The notes under the pieces are model-generated. The model saw nothing but the letters and a program-made list of their open reading frames with translations. It made no database searches and was not told the origin of the DNA. Shown here in pieces: positions 21,050-30,225 of a DNA stretch of 64,000 bases (position 1 is its first letter; every line of letters starts with the position of its first letter). A program made the position numbers and the translations under genes. Source of the DNA: Rapidithrix thailandica (lineage in GTDB: Bacteria; Bacteroidota; Bacteroidia; Cytophagales; Flammeovirgaceae); NCBI RefSeq assembly GCF_039710355.1, contig NZ_JBDKWZ010000002.1, positions 1 to 64,000 on the forward strand, read 5' to 3'.

Positions 21050-21817
21050 ATGAACTATTTGTCTAATATGCCGCCTCCGCAGGTCGGGTCTTTTTCTCTT
21101 AAGAGAGAAAATAACGAGAGGCATAGCATCGGCTATGCTTTTGTAGAAGGTGATGTTGAATCATTGACTGAGCTGACTCTGCTTCTTAGTACCCAGGAAC
21201 AGCAGCAATTGGAGAGTTTTGAATACCCGAGGAGAAAGAACAGCTACTGCTTGGGAAGAGTCAGCGCGAAGTTGGCCATGCAGCAAATTCTTACAAAAGC
21301 TGATCTGAATACAATAACCGTAGATAATGGTGTTTTTGGCTTTCCGGTAGTGAAAGGCGTTCAAGAGAAAATCCAGGTGAGTATTAGCCATAGCGATGGC
21401 TTGGGAGTTGCTCTCGCTCATTTCGAAGAACATCCGGTGGGTATCGATATAGAAAGAATTGACCCGGATAAAACTTCCGTGATTGAAACCTGTTTGTCAA
21501 ATGATGAAATTACTTTGATCAAAAAAAAGCTCATGGAGCCCTATGGGAATTTTGTTTTTTGGACCATCAAAGAAGCCTTGTCCAAAATCCTCAAAACCGG
21601 ATTGATGCTGGATTTTAAATATATGCAGATTGGCAACCTAGAGAAGGTAAAAGAAGGCGTTTGGATAAGTCACTTTAGTAGTTTTTCACAGTATCGGGCC
21701 ATCTCATTCACAACGCAACATTACGTGGGGTCGGTTGTATTACCAGCAAAATCCACATTTGAGCTGCCGGATCTTTTCGCATTGGCAAATGCTTTTAACC
21801 GCTTCGTGAAAAGGTAA
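21050..21817 (+). CDS. 4'-phosphopantetheinyl transferase, Sfp type
   Basis: Transfers phosphopantetheine from CoA to the serine of ACP and PCP domains. The protein has 255 residues, the right size for the pseudodimeric Sfp class. Diagnostic motifs are ISHSDG (~115), G131-I-D-I-E135 with the Mg-binding Asp and Glu, and W171-T-I-K-E175-A for the catalytic WxxKEA element. It is the last gene of the PKS/NRPS group and is followed by a terminator-like hairpin. It very probably activates the two PKS ACPs and the three PCPs in this window, and perhaps others upstream. Confidence 0.92.
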   Translation: MNYLSNMPPPQVGSFSLKRENNERHSIGYAFVEGDVESLTELTLLLSTQEQQQLESFEYPRRKNSYCLGRVSAKLAMQQILTKADLNTITVDNGVFGFPVVKGVQEKIQVSISHSDGLGVALAHFEEHPVGIDIERIDPDKTSVIETCLSNDEITLIKKKLMEPYGNFVFWTIKEALSKILKTGLMLDFKYMQIGNLEKVKEGVWISHFSSFSQYRAISFTTQHYVGSVVLPAKSTFELPDLFALANAFNRFVKR

Positions 21818-21911
21818 GACATGGCTCTATACCTTCACCGGTATTCCTTATACAAGTACACTGTTCGGTTATGTGCGTAAAGGTACAAAATCGAACAGCT
21901 TGCCTCCCTTC

Positions 21912-21936
21912 AAACAGCCTTACCGGCTGTTTTTTA
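21912..21936 (+). terminator. Rho-independent terminator after PPTase gene
   Basis: An 8-bp perfect stem AAACAGCC/GGCTGTTT with a 5-nt loop is followed by a run of T. It lies 95 bp after the PPTase stop, at the natural end of the biosynthetic gene group. Confidence 0.7.
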
Positions 21937-22049
21937 ATATGGTATGCTTCTTGGCTTATTTTGTTTCAAACGTTGGCGAGAAATAAGTATCGATACATCA
22001 CAATTCACCAAACCTTATTTTCCGGTTCATTTACAAAAAATACTCAATC

Positions 22050-22520
22050 ATGAAGTGGATTGTCCTTGTTTTAATTTTAGGAGTTTTGAGTCAAATTGCA
22101 TTTGCACAGGAGGTGATTAAAATTATTACTTTAAAAAATCAACCGATCGTGATTGGAAAGTTAAATGGGAAAAAAGCGTATTTCCTTATCGATACGGGTT
22201 CGGATGTAACCTTATTAAATTTGAAAGATGCCAATAAATTCCGCTTTAAGTTTAGGAAAATAGATTTACAAGGCTATAAATTGTCTGCCTTGGGTTCGGA
22301 ACATCAGCAAGAAATATGGATGGCCTATAATGTGGCCATTCACTTGGGTAACAAAAAAATGAAAGGGTATTTCAAGGTTTTTGATCTTTCCAGGATTGCA
22401 TCTTCCATAAGAAGAGACTCAGGAATCAAAATCAATGGGATCATCGGCTCTGACGTCATGAAGAAGCATAAGTTTTTGATTGATTATGAAGCGAAAGAAA
22501 TCAGTATTAAAAGGGATTAG
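22050..22520 (+). CDS. Secreted retropepsin-like aspartic protease family protein
   Basis: 156-residue protein with an N-terminal signal peptide (MKWIVLVLILGVLSQIAFA) and a single pepsin/retropepsin-type active-site motif, D48-T-G-S in FLIDTGSDVTLL. A later hydrophobic-Gly motif (GIIGSDVMKKHKFLIDY) is typical of bacterial single-domain aspartyl proteases that work as dimers. The substrate is unknown. It stands alone between the biosynthetic cluster and the archaemetzincin gene. Confidence 0.8.
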   Translation: MKWIVLVLILGVLSQIAFAQEVIKIITLKNQPIVIGKLNGKKAYFLIDTGSDVTLLNLKDANKFRFKFRKIDLQGYKLSALGSEHQQEIWMAYNVAIHLGNKKMKGYFKVFDLSRIASSIRRDSGIKINGIIGSDVMKKHKFLIDYEAKEISIKRD

Positions 22521-22649
22521 AATAAGGGAATAAAGGTCCGGGTCACTCTATCGGTAAAAGATGCGTTGGGGAAAATAAGTTTTGGGTTGCTTTTTTTACT
22601 ACCTAAATTCAGGGGTTTGAAAAGGCAAGTATTTAAACATGGATTCTAA

Positions 22650-22701
22650 ATGAAAACCCATCTGAACTTTACCTTATGAAAACCCATCTGAACTTTACCT
22701 T
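22650..22701 (+). repeat. 26-bp tandem duplication carrying a start codon
   Basis: The 26-bp unit beginning ATGAAAACCCATCTGAAC occurs twice in immediate succession (22650-22675 and 22676-22701) without a mismatch. Each copy contains ATG AAA ACC CAT. The first copy runs into a stop after nine codons; the second opens the 32-codon frame described next. Confidence 0.9.
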
Positions 22702-22774
22702 TCTGACAGTTGCTTTATCATCTCAAGTAGATACAGGGAATGCAGCTCGACCGTTAACAGCATTTAATTTTTGA
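22676..22774 (+). CDS. Possible 32-residue peptide, directly upstream of archaemetzincin gene
   Basis: Starting in the second copy of the 26-bp repeat, an ATG opens a 32-codon frame with a hydrophobic start (MKTHLNFTFLTVALSS). Its TGA stop abuts the ATG at 22775. It could be a leader peptide coupled to the next gene, or the remains of a signal-peptide exon of an older reading. There is no family evidence, so it may be chance. Confidence 0.25.
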   Translation: MKTHLNFTFLTVALSSQVDTGNAARPLTAFNF

Positions 22775-23764
22775 ATGATGGCAATTGAAAAAGCAGCTTT
22801 AATGAATAATTTAACTACACAACCAAATTACCCTTATCTGAAAATTGAAATTTTTGTAGTGCTGACATTGCTGTTATTGTCTTGTGAGCAAAAACAAAAT
22901 CAGATATCCTCCGGTAAGATCAATTTACAAAATAAAAATATTCAAATACCGGATTTAGTAGCTTTGAAGTCCGTTCAAACACGTTTGCCGGGGCCTGAAG
23001 ACCCTGGCGAATGGTTGTATGTTTATAACAAATCGGCTCAATCGTACGAAGAATATAGAAACTCAAAACCGGTACAACCCACTCCGGAGCAGAATAAAAT
23101 ATACCTCAAGCCTATAGGAACTTTTGATAGTTCGGAAGTTCGCATTTTCAATTCTTTAAGAGAGTATACTCAAGTCTTTTTTGGATTGGAAACCATTCTA
23201 CTTGATCCGGTTTCGGATTCAATCATTCCGGAAGAAGCCCGACGAATACACAAGGGAATAGAACAAATTCATACAAAATATATCTTAAAGCAAACGGTCC
23301 GGGAGGGCTTGCCGGAAGATGCGATTGCATATGTTTCAATCACAAGCAAAGATCTGTATCCCAAAAAGTCTTGGAATTTCGTATTCGGGCAAGCAAGTTT
23401 GAAACACAAAGTGGGGGTAGTGTCAATATACCGGCTCAAGAGTGGAAATTTAAAATCGGGTAATCAGGGCCTGTATCTAAACAGACTGATGAAAACCACT
23501 ACACATGAATTAGGTCATACTTTTTCAATAAAACATTGTACTACATATAAATGTATCATGAACGGAAGTATTAGTCTGGAAGAGGCTGATCACAAGCCTT
23601 CGTGGTTATGCCCGGAATGCCTGGCAAAGTTGGCTTGGTGTACAGGTACGGATATCAGTGATCGGTACGAGGCATTAATTTCATTTTTAACGAAACAGGG
23701 GTATGCTGAAAAAGTAAAATTCTATAAAAAATCGCAAGAGATTTTATGGAACAAAGCCGGTTGA
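22775..23764 (+). CDS. Archaemetzincin family zinc metalloprotease, predicted lipoprotein
   Basis: 329-residue predicted metalloprotease. A hydrophobic segment ends in LLLLSC (Cys37), a lipobox, so it is probably exported and membrane-anchored. The zinc site is H244-E-x-x-H248-x5-H254-C255, followed by C260-x-M262 and C279-x-x-C282, the combined zinc-binding and cysteine signature of archaemetzincins (peptidase family M54). The usual Gly of HExxHxxG is Ser here. Family members are generally cytoplasmic and small (~180-200 residues); this one has a ~110-residue N-terminal extension and an export signal. Two further ATGs shortly downstream could serve as the start. Confidence 0.82.
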   Translation: MMAIEKAALMNNLTTQPNYPYLKIEIFVVLTLLLLSCEQKQNQISSGKINLQNKNIQIPDLVALKSVQTRLPGPEDPGEWLYVYNKSAQSYEEYRNSKPVQPTPEQNKIYLKPIGTFDSSEVRIFNSLREYTQVFFGLETILLDPVSDSIIPEEARRIHKGIEQIHTKYILKQTVREGLPEDAIAYVSITSKDLYPKKSWNFVFGQASLKHKVGVVSIYRLKSGNLKSGNQGLYLNRLMKTTTHELGHTFSIKHCTTYKCIMNGSISLEEADHKPSWLCPECLAKLAWCTGTDISDRYEALISFLTKQGYAEKVKFYKKSQEILWNKAG

Positions 23765-23819
23765 GTTTTTGAAACGAATGGGCGTTGTGCTAAAATTTTA
23801 AAAGCTTAAATATTGAATG

Positions 23820-24296
23820 TCAATCCCAAATATGCGGTCGTTTAACTCCCATGGCTCTCAAATAAGATAAAAATTGCCCGGCATGAACGGCCTCATGATA
23901 ACCGGTTCTTAACAAGTAATCACCGAGTTTTCTTTTTTGTCCGTTTCCGGGATGGATGATTTCGGTAGTGGCCAGTTCACTTGCCGAAAATTTCCGGACA
24001 CTATCAAGGAATGCTTGCCGGTGAGGTTTGGCAAATTCCAGTTCGTCATCCAAATTCAGATAAGGGCGGCCTTCCCAGGGTGAACGATAATTTGACATAT
24101 CGCCTTTGTTGATGATGGTATTCCATCCATGGTCCGCACTTACTACATGCCTTATCATTTCCATTGCACTCATTGCCTCTTGATCGGGTTTCCAGTAATA
24201 GTATTGTTCCGGTAACTCCCTCCACAACTTAATGCTTCGTCTTCTGATTTCTTTAAAATTCAATGTTATTAGTTCCGATTCTGTCATTTTTTCCAT
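23820..24296 (-). CDS. DinB-like family protein
   Basis: 158-residue protein of the DinB/YfiT four-helix metal-binding fold. The pattern includes an early helix with MIRHVVSADHGW and a late YHEAVHAGQFLSYLRAMG; the His residues in these helices usually bind the metal. Function is not known from sequence; the superfamily includes thiol-dependent transferases. It is convergent with the upstream metalloprotease gene and divergent from the next gene. Confidence 0.8.
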   Translation of the reverse strand: MEKMTESELITLNFKEIRRRSIKLWRELPEQYYYWKPDQEAMSAMEMIRHVVSADHGWNTIINKGDMSNYRSPWEGRPYLNLDDELEFAKPHRQAFLDSVRKFSASELATTEIIHPGNGQKRKLGDYLLRTGYHEAVHAGQFLSYLRAMGVKRPHIWD

Positions 24297-24621
24297 AATC
24301 TATTTAGAAACTGATGATTAAATTTTTGTTGTATTAGTTTACCCGAATGAATCGATCGGAAAATTGCTTGAGAGGACCAGTGTTTCTACATAACGGAATT
24401 TGAGACGACTTTTGATCTATTGGGAAAGTATTTGGCATCGCTCTACAGGGCAGTGTATTTGTTTTATGAGAAGGTTATTTGCTTTTTTGCATTTAAAATT
24501 AGCGAGATTATTAAATTATACAAAAGACTACTTATTTTTAATGCCGGTTTGTTATTCCTGTAGGTTTTGCCGGATGATTTACAACCAAGGTAATTAGATT
24601 CGGTGTTCACAATCGAAAAAG
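24297..24621. other. Divergent intergenic region
   Basis: 325 bp between the DinB-like gene and the next + strand gene, so it should carry promoters in both directions. A 65-codon + strand frame here (24400-24597) has poor composition, and I do not accept it as a gene. I see no RNA gene, repeat or clear promoter match. Confidence 0.5.
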
Positions 24622-25014
24622 ATGAAACAAAAAATAGATATCAATTCCATCATTGAATTTACCCATCAGAAAAAAGAGTATTCGGAAATACGAAAATTAC
24701 TTGTTGACAACGGGTATTCCGATCAAGAAATAAAGCAAATCATGAAGGTGGTGGATGAAGAACAAATGCGGATTGCTAGCAACAAACAATCGGCTAAAAA
24801 TTCATTGAACCTGATTTTGATGGGAGCCCTTCTCTTTTCAATTGGATTTGGGGTAACTGTTTATACATTTTTATCGGGAGGAAGCTCATTTATCCTTGCC
24901 TATGGGGCAATTATTTCGGGAGTTGCCCTGATGATTAAAGGAAGGGCAAATCGAAAGAAGCAAGCATCAGAACGGCCCCCTCGCATTAAACGAAAATCCC
25001 CTTACAGGAAATAA
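24622..25014 (+). CDS. Small membrane protein of unknown function
   Basis: 130 residues. The N-terminal half is charged and helical (DINSIIEFTHQKKEYSEIRK) and looks soluble. Residues ~70-108 form two closely spaced membrane helices (LILMGALLFSIGFGVTVYTF and FILAYGAIISGVALMI), followed by a strongly basic tail rich in Arg and Lys. I do not recognise the family. It stands alone, with the short mobile element after it. Confidence 0.6.
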   Translation: MKQKIDINSIIEFTHQKKEYSEIRKLLVDNGYSDQEIKQIMKVVDEEQMRIASNKQSAKNSLNLILMGALLFSIGFGVTVYTFLSGGSSFILAYGAIISGVALMIKGRANRKKQASERPPRIKRKSPYRK

Positions 25015-25052
25015 AGCAACAGCATTTCATAGCGTATTCAAAAAGAACTATT

Positions 25053-25213
25053 GAAGTGGTTTAAACGTATAGTTTTTGATCGAAAATGGAATCAAAATCG
25101 GCTCATCAAGGCACTTTTTGAAGAGAATAGTCAAAGCTATTGTTGAAAAAAGTAACACAGAGGAGGCCTTTTTGAAACATTTTTCAGGAAAAAAAAAAAG
25201 TTTAATTCACTTC
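25053..25213 (+). mobile_element. MITE-like element, 161 bp, with 14-bp terminal inverted repeats
   Basis: The left end GAAGTGGTTTAAAC and the right end GTTTAATTCACTTC are inverted repeats matching at 12 of 14 positions. ATT flanks both sides, a possible 3-bp target duplication. The interior is AT-rich with an A11 run near the right end and no full gene. A shorter copy lies at 19960-20024. The element ends 17 bp before the ATG at 25231, so it forms most of that gene's leader. The parent transposase is not in this window. Confidence 0.65.
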
Positions 25214-25230
25214 ATTGCCTATTTTTAATC

Positions 25231-25815
25231 ATGAGAGAATCAGATCTGCTTTCCTTCAAAAATCTCATTGAAGGAAAGACGGGTATCACTTGGAAGCGGT
25301 ATTGGAAACAAAACGCGGAACGCCTGAAAGAAGAGTTAACACGGCTGGAGTTTCAGAAGTTAAAATTCAAAAAATTAAAGAGAGCTGCGGAGTTACTGGA
25401 TGAAAACAAGATGGCATATGAATGGACTGATAAAGCAAATTACCATCAAGCTATTGCGCTTTTAGCGGATGAGGTATGTGATGAGTACGGCTACCCGCTT
25501 TTGGAGATGCAAAGAAGCCTCTATAATGGAGCTGTCGGAAACCTTATGGATCATGATATTGAATCGGGGTTGACAGCACTTCAGAAGTATCTGGATAGGT
25601 TTAAGCAAACGCTCGATGATGGAGCCTCTTTACCCGAATATGAGTTACTCGAACTTCAAGGGTATGAAATGGATGCGGAAATGCTTATGGATCAAATGTA
25701 TATGGAAGTTGGCAAGCAGATGTTGAAGATGCTGGTGGAGAAGTTTGAGGGTATTGATGATTTAATACAACCGGTTGTTGATCAAGCGAAGGCTAAGTTA
25801 CAACGCCATGGCTAA
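25231..25815 (+). CDS. Hypothetical helical protein
   Basis: 194 residues, rich in Lys, Glu and Leu, predicted almost wholly alpha-helical (for example LTRLEFQKLKFKKLKRAAEL). There is no signal peptide or membrane segment. I recognise no family. Its immediate upstream region is the MITE-like element, which may have replaced the native promoter. Confidence 0.6.
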   Translation: MRESDLLSFKNLIEGKTGITWKRYWKQNAERLKEELTRLEFQKLKFKKLKRAAELLDENKMAYEWTDKANYHQAIALLADEVCDEYGYPLLEMQRSLYNGAVGNLMDHDIESGLTALQKYLDRFKQTLDDGASLPEYELLELQGYEMDAEMLMDQMYMEVGKQMLKMLVEKFEGIDDLIQPVVDQAKAKLQRHG

Positions 25816-25928
25816 CAATGTTCCAACGCAATGGCCTTTTCCCAAAGAGCAACTTAGGTTCCTTTGCTTTTGATAAAAAACCGTGTGATGCACAGCTGTG
25901 GGACTGTTAGTAAACTTAAAAAAATAAA

Positions 25929-26909
25929 TTGATGGATACTCAAATACATGAGATACTTGAAGAAAAGTTGGATGCTTCTTCCAAGTACCTTCTTCAGGTA
26001 TTTATACTATGGGTAATAATTTCCTATTCCAGCCCTATCCTTGTTGTATTTTTGGGAGAGGGAATTTCAAGTTTAATCGGTTTTCCACCCGAAAACTTTG
26101 TTGACTATTTTAAAAAAGCCTCCATATTAACCTGCCTTACCTTACCGGTTCCTCTGATTACCTGGGTGAAACACCAACGTTTGAAAAAGGATATTAAGGA
26201 ACAGCGTTATAAAATCGTTACAGGGCGTATATTATTCAATAAAAGGGTATATCATGACGGAGAGGATCGCTTTTATTTTGTTTTGAAAAAAGAGGATGGG
26301 AAGTTTGTTGAGTTGAATGTTAGTGCTGCTGATTATTATCATTACGATTTTTTGGATCAACTAAGTTTAAAATTAACCCAAAGAACAAACATAGTACTTG
26401 CATCAAAACTCATAGAGAATAGGGGAGAGGGGTTTGATAAATATGGCTTGGTAAACAAAGGTGCCAGAAATAGATTGATAATTTCAAATGCTATTTTATT
26501 GCTATTACTTCTTTCGGTTTTTGGATGTATCCCCTTCATGGTCCTAGAGTCTCAGAGTCTTTACCTTATTTTATTGGTTGTGCTTACCTTTGTTTTAAAC
26601 TCCTTGGTAAATTATTTGGGACATGGCCTCAAGTACCTAAGAAAAGTTTCCTTTGAGGGAACTAAAGTAAAGTTTGAATTCAGAAATCTTATCATCGGCA
26701 GAAAAGAGAGAGTGGAAGAGTTTGATACGGATGATCTTCTATTTTCTTTTGAATATGAAAACCCTACTCGATATGCATCCGGGTATTTCCTGAATATCGA
26801 TTCGAAAAATAAAAAGAGTATCCGGGTGAACAGCACTTGGGTGGCTCCACAAATGTTTTTAGCCAAAGTAGCAAGGCAACTGGGGAAAGCAGGAGTGAAA
26901 AAGAAGTAA
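25929..26909 (+). CDS. Hypothetical multi-pass membrane protein
   Basis: 326 residues with about four predicted membrane helices: ~21-43, ~65-80, ~185-203 (ILLLLLLSVFGCIPFMV) and ~208-227 (LYLILLVVLTFVLNSLV). The segments between and after are soluble; the C-terminal ~90 residues look beta-rich with a basic end. I recognise no family. It sits 113 bp after the previous gene on the same strand. Confidence 0.6.
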   Translation: MMDTQIHEILEEKLDASSKYLLQVFILWVIISYSSPILVVFLGEGISSLIGFPPENFVDYFKKASILTCLTLPVPLITWVKHQRLKKDIKEQRYKIVTGRILFNKRVYHDGEDRFYFVLKKEDGKFVELNVSAADYYHYDFLDQLSLKLTQRTNIVLASKLIENRGEGFDKYGLVNKGARNRLIISNAILLLLLLSVFGCIPFMVLESQSLYLILLVVLTFVLNSLVNYLGHGLKYLRKVSFEGTKVKFEFRNLIIGRKERVEEFDTDDLLFSFEYENPTRYASGYFLNIDSKNKKSIRVNSTWVAPQMFLAKVARQLGKAGVKKK

Positions 26910-27313
26910 ATATTCATTGAAACCCGTTTCACCGGAGACCAATCTATCAGGTGAATATTTACTTCCTTGGGTAAGTTTTCTCCGGAAACAAAATCCTTTT
27001 CTTCTCCCGGGTGCAGGTAGTGTTTCTCGTATGCGCTGCGAGCAGTATTGGGTTGAAAGATGATCATACCTATACCTCTCAAAGGAGCGCCTCTCGAAGG
27101 AGTATCTCCCGCAACGAATATTAAACATGCTTGTGGATATGGAAAATGTCAGAAGTATGGTATTGTGTTTTAGCGCTGAAATTAGACCTCCCCAGAGCAA
27201 ACGCTTCCGTTTCTTTATTGTACTGAACTTCAAATTACCGGTATTCAGCATTAAATTCAGTAGTTTCAGAAGATTTTAGGTTTTTTACTAAAGTGTATCA
27301 GTATTTTTGAAAT
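26910..27313. other. Intergenic region with a possible gene relic
   Basis: 404 bp before the sensor kinase gene. On the minus strand, a protein-like stretch (codons from 27082 down to about 26925, including GMIIFQPNTARSAYEKHYLH) reads well for ~50 codons, then runs into the antisense of the neighbouring gene. It may be a decayed gene end; I cannot identify it. A Bacteroidota-type promoter for the sensor gene is likely in the last 100 bp, but I see no convincing match. Confidence 0.35.
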
Positions 27314-30223
27314 ATGAAATTTGTATTAGGCTTTTTATGTTTTTGTTTTACGATTCAGGTGCTGTGTGCCCAACACCCGGTCACCATCAATATAGCGGAA
27401 AAAGACGGCTTGCCTGAAGTGGAGTTTTATAGTATCATAAGAGGGAAAAAAAAAAATTTTTGGCTGGCGGCTCATAGCGGGTTGTTTCGGTATGATGGAA
27501 CAGACTTTAAAAAAATTGATTGCAAACAACAAAAGGGTTTATCCGTTTTTTACCTCACGGAAGACAGCGTCAACCGTATTTGGTGTGTTAATCTCTATGG
27601 GCAAATCATGTATGCCCAAAATGATTCATTGCATATTTTTAAAGATTTACACCAGGTATTAAAAGGGAGCCTTGCAAGTATTTTTATTGAAAAAAATGAT
27701 TTGATAGTCGTATGGGAAGATGGGATTTTAGTTTTTGATCTGAAGACATCCGCTCAGAAATACTACAAAAAAATACATAAGATTGCAATCCGAAAGTTAA
27801 ATGGCAAAATTTATATTTTTACCTCACAGGGAGTCATTTATAACCTAGGGCATGATTATTCCCTGGTCCCATTTTATTCATTTGATAGCACCGAGACCCG
27901 AGTAGATGCCGTTTTTTTTAAGTTTAAAAACAATATCTATACTTCTTACCGTGAGGCAGGTAAGCGTTATTTTTTGAATTTAACTACAAATACCCGGCTT
28001 GATTTTGAGGTGTTTAAGGAGCTTTCTCTTTCAAAAATCATCCAGACAAAAGAACTTGATAACAAGCTTTGGTTTGTCACCAATAGGGGGGTGTTTGTTT
28101 ACCATTTAGATGAAAATGCCCGTTGGCGTCTTTCTGCCCGTTATTTTTCAGGTGAAATTATCAGTGACCTTTATAAAGATAGCGATGAAAATTATTGGTT
28201 TACTACCTTACATAATGGCATATATGTAATGCCAAATATTTTACTTGGTAAGTATAAAAATATTTCTGTCGAAGGCAATATCTCTTCCCTGGAAGCCCTA
28301 GGAAATCATTTGGTTGCTATGGGCACCACAGAAGGCATTGTGTACTTGCTGAATACTCATTCTGAAAAAGTCGAGACCATCCGGTTAGCGCATCAAGTTA
28401 CCGTAAATAATTTATTTTACAATGCCTCCAGAAACGAGTTATACATTAGCACCAATAGCCGTAATAGTTACCGCTATGATCTGAAAAATGGAAAACTGCA
28501 AAGTGAAAGAAACAAGTTTGCCACAAGCAAAGGCTTAGCCATAACGGAATCCGATATTGTCTACCTTACTTATAACAGAGCGCAAGTGTATTTGAATGCA
28601 TTTTCAGAACAACAAACTGTGAAACCTCTTAAAAAGAAAAGGCCTTATACGGTGTTGTATGACAAGGCGGCAAAAGCAGTGTATTTGAGCTATATTGATG
28701 AACTCGTGCGTTACGACAGCCTTTGGCATCCGAATGCTTTAAAACATAATGCTGAAGATGTACAAGTGAGTAACCTACAACAAACGGATAATGGAATGAT
28801 TTGGGCGAATGTAAACCATAGGGGAATTGCTGTGCTTCAGGGGGATAGTATTACAATGAAATACGATGTGAATAATGGCCTGATGGACAATAATTTAAAG
28901 GAGATGGAGGCGGAGGGGAATAACCTTTGGTGTAGTTATAAAGGGTACCTGCAACGCATCAATACCGAAACAGGAAAAATCACAAGCATTACCAAACAGG
29001 ACGGGCTGGAAAAGCTGATTACCGGATTGACCGTTTCTGATAGCCTACTGGTTTTTAGTTCCAGAAAAGAGTTGTTTGCCCTGCCGATTGATAACGAAAA
29101 CGTATTCAAAAAGAAGAAGGTACCTGAAGTGTTTTTTACTCAGGTGTGGGCAGGTAACAAAGCCGTAAAGCTCCGGGACAAATATGTCTTCCCTTATGAA
29201 AAAAATGCCGTGGCTTTTCACTTCCAGGCAAGTAGTTTTGAAGCCGTAAAACACCTGAAATTTAAATATAAATTGCAGGGTTTGGATACTTTATGGCGAA
29301 CCACCGACCAGGGAGTCTCTTCTGTGGAGTACAATAGTTTGCCCGCAGGCCATTATACTTTCGAAGTGAAAACCATCACTGCCATGCACCCGGAAGAAAG
29401 CAGTCCGGGCAAAAAAATAACACTGGTCATCCAATTGCCTTTCTGGCGGGAGTGGTGGTTTATTGCCTTGTGCATTGCACTGATCTTTGCCGCATTGGTT
29501 TTCTATTATCAAAAAAAGATGAAACAAAGGGAGGAAACACAAAACAGAATTTTTGATAAACTCATACAAGAAAAGAAATTTACCACCCTCAAACTGGAAA
29601 ACCTTCGCTCTCAAATGAACCCGCATTTTATATTTAATGCGCTCAATTCCATCCAGGAATATATCGTTAACAATCAAAAAAATTTAGCCAGTTCTTATTT
29701 GGTTAAATTTTCCAGGTTGATGAGAATGTACTTGCAACATGGCCAGGTGAATGAAGTAGCGCTTTCGGCAGAACTAGAGGCGCTGTCTTTGTACCTCGAG
29801 TTGGAAAAAATTCGCTTCGAAAAAGAACTTATTTACCAGTTGGAGGTGGCCGAAGAGATAAATACAAAACAAATAAAAGTGCCTTCCATCTTTATTCAAC
29901 CGTATGTGGAAAATGCCATAAAACACGGCTTGCTTCATAAAAAAAACGACAGACGGCTGGAAATCCGCTTTGCCTTAAGCGATTGTAAAACCAAACTTTT
30001 ATGCCGGGTGCAAGACAATGGCGTTGGCAGAGAAGAGGCTCAAAAGATAAATGCCCGGAACCGTTTTCATACCTCCTTTGCGACAAAAGCCAATGAGGAA
30101 CGGATCGAGTTATATAATTTGAACCGCTCTCATAAAATTAGTGTAGAGATCCAAGATATCAAAGAAAAGAAGACCGCTTTGGGTACTTTAGTTACCATTA
30201 TTATTCCAATAAAAGAACAGTAG
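27314..30223 (+). CDS. LytS-type sensor histidine kinase with periplasmic Reg_prop beta-propeller
   Basis: Membrane sensor kinase, 969 residues. A signal peptide (1-19) leads to a large periplasmic part (~20-600) made of beta-propeller blades of the Reg_prop/two-component-propeller kind (repeats of the form IWANVNHRG and NRIWCVN). A Y_Y_Y-like immunoglobulin domain follows (~630-705, with YKLQGLDTLWR). One membrane helix (~713-732, WFIALCIALIFAALVFYY) leads to a His_kinase domain with H771 in RSQMNPHFIFNALNSIQ, and an ATP-binding domain with QPYVENAIKHG and VQDNGVGR. The partner regulator follows 2 bp after the stop. The ligand is unknown; the cadherin-like lipoprotein gene downstream may be a target. 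Confidence 0.92.
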   Translation: MKFVLGFLCFCFTIQVLCAQHPVTINIAEKDGLPEVEFYSIIRGKKKNFWLAAHSGLFRYDGTDFKKIDCKQQKGLSVFYLTEDSVNRIWCVNLYGQIMYAQNDSLHIFKDLHQVLKGSLASIFIEKNDLIVVWEDGILVFDLKTSAQKYYKKIHKIAIRKLNGKIYIFTSQGVIYNLGHDYSLVPFYSFDSTETRVDAVFFKFKNNIYTSYREAGKRYFLNLTTNTRLDFEVFKELSLSKIIQTKELDNKLWFVTNRGVFVYHLDENARWRLSARYFSGEIISDLYKDSDENYWFTTLHNGIYVMPNILLGKYKNISVEGNISSLEALGNHLVAMGTTEGIVYLLNTHSEKVETIRLAHQVTVNNLFYNASRNELYISTNSRNSYRYDLKNGKLQSERNKFATSKGLAITESDIVYLTYNRAQVYLNAFSEQQTVKPLKKKRPYTVLYDKAAKAVYLSYIDELVRYDSLWHPNALKHNAEDVQVSNLQQTDNGMIWANVNHRGIAVLQGDSITMKYDVNNGLMDNNLKEMEAEGNNLWCSYKGYLQRINTETGKITSITKQDGLEKLITGLTVSDSLLVFSSRKELFALPIDNENVFKKKKVPEVFFTQVWAGNKAVKLRDKYVFPYEKNAVAFHFQASSFEAVKHLKFKYKLQGLDTLWRTTDQGVSSVEYNSLPAGHYTFEVKTITAMHPEESSPGKKITLVIQLPFWREWWFIALCIALIFAALVFYYQKKMKQREETQNRIFDKLIQEKKFTTLKLENLRSQMNPHFIFNALNSIQEYIVNNQKNLASSYLVKFSRLMRMYLQHGQVNEVALSAELEALSLYLELEKIRFEKELIYQLEVAEEINTKQIKVPSIFIQPYVENAIKHGLLHKKNDRRLEIRFALSDCKTKLLCRVQDNGVGREEAQKINARNRFHTSFATKANEERIELYNLNRSHKISVEIQDIKEKKTALGTLVTIIIPIKEQ

Positions 30224-30225
30224 TG

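Noticed and set aside
21871..22053. 60-codon + frame after the PPTase
   Set aside because: It runs through the terminator hairpin and into the next gene's start.
24400..24597. 65-codon + frame in the divergent gap
   Set aside because: Composition (Cys, Trp, Arg, Leu rich) is unlike a gene and no homologue comes to mind.
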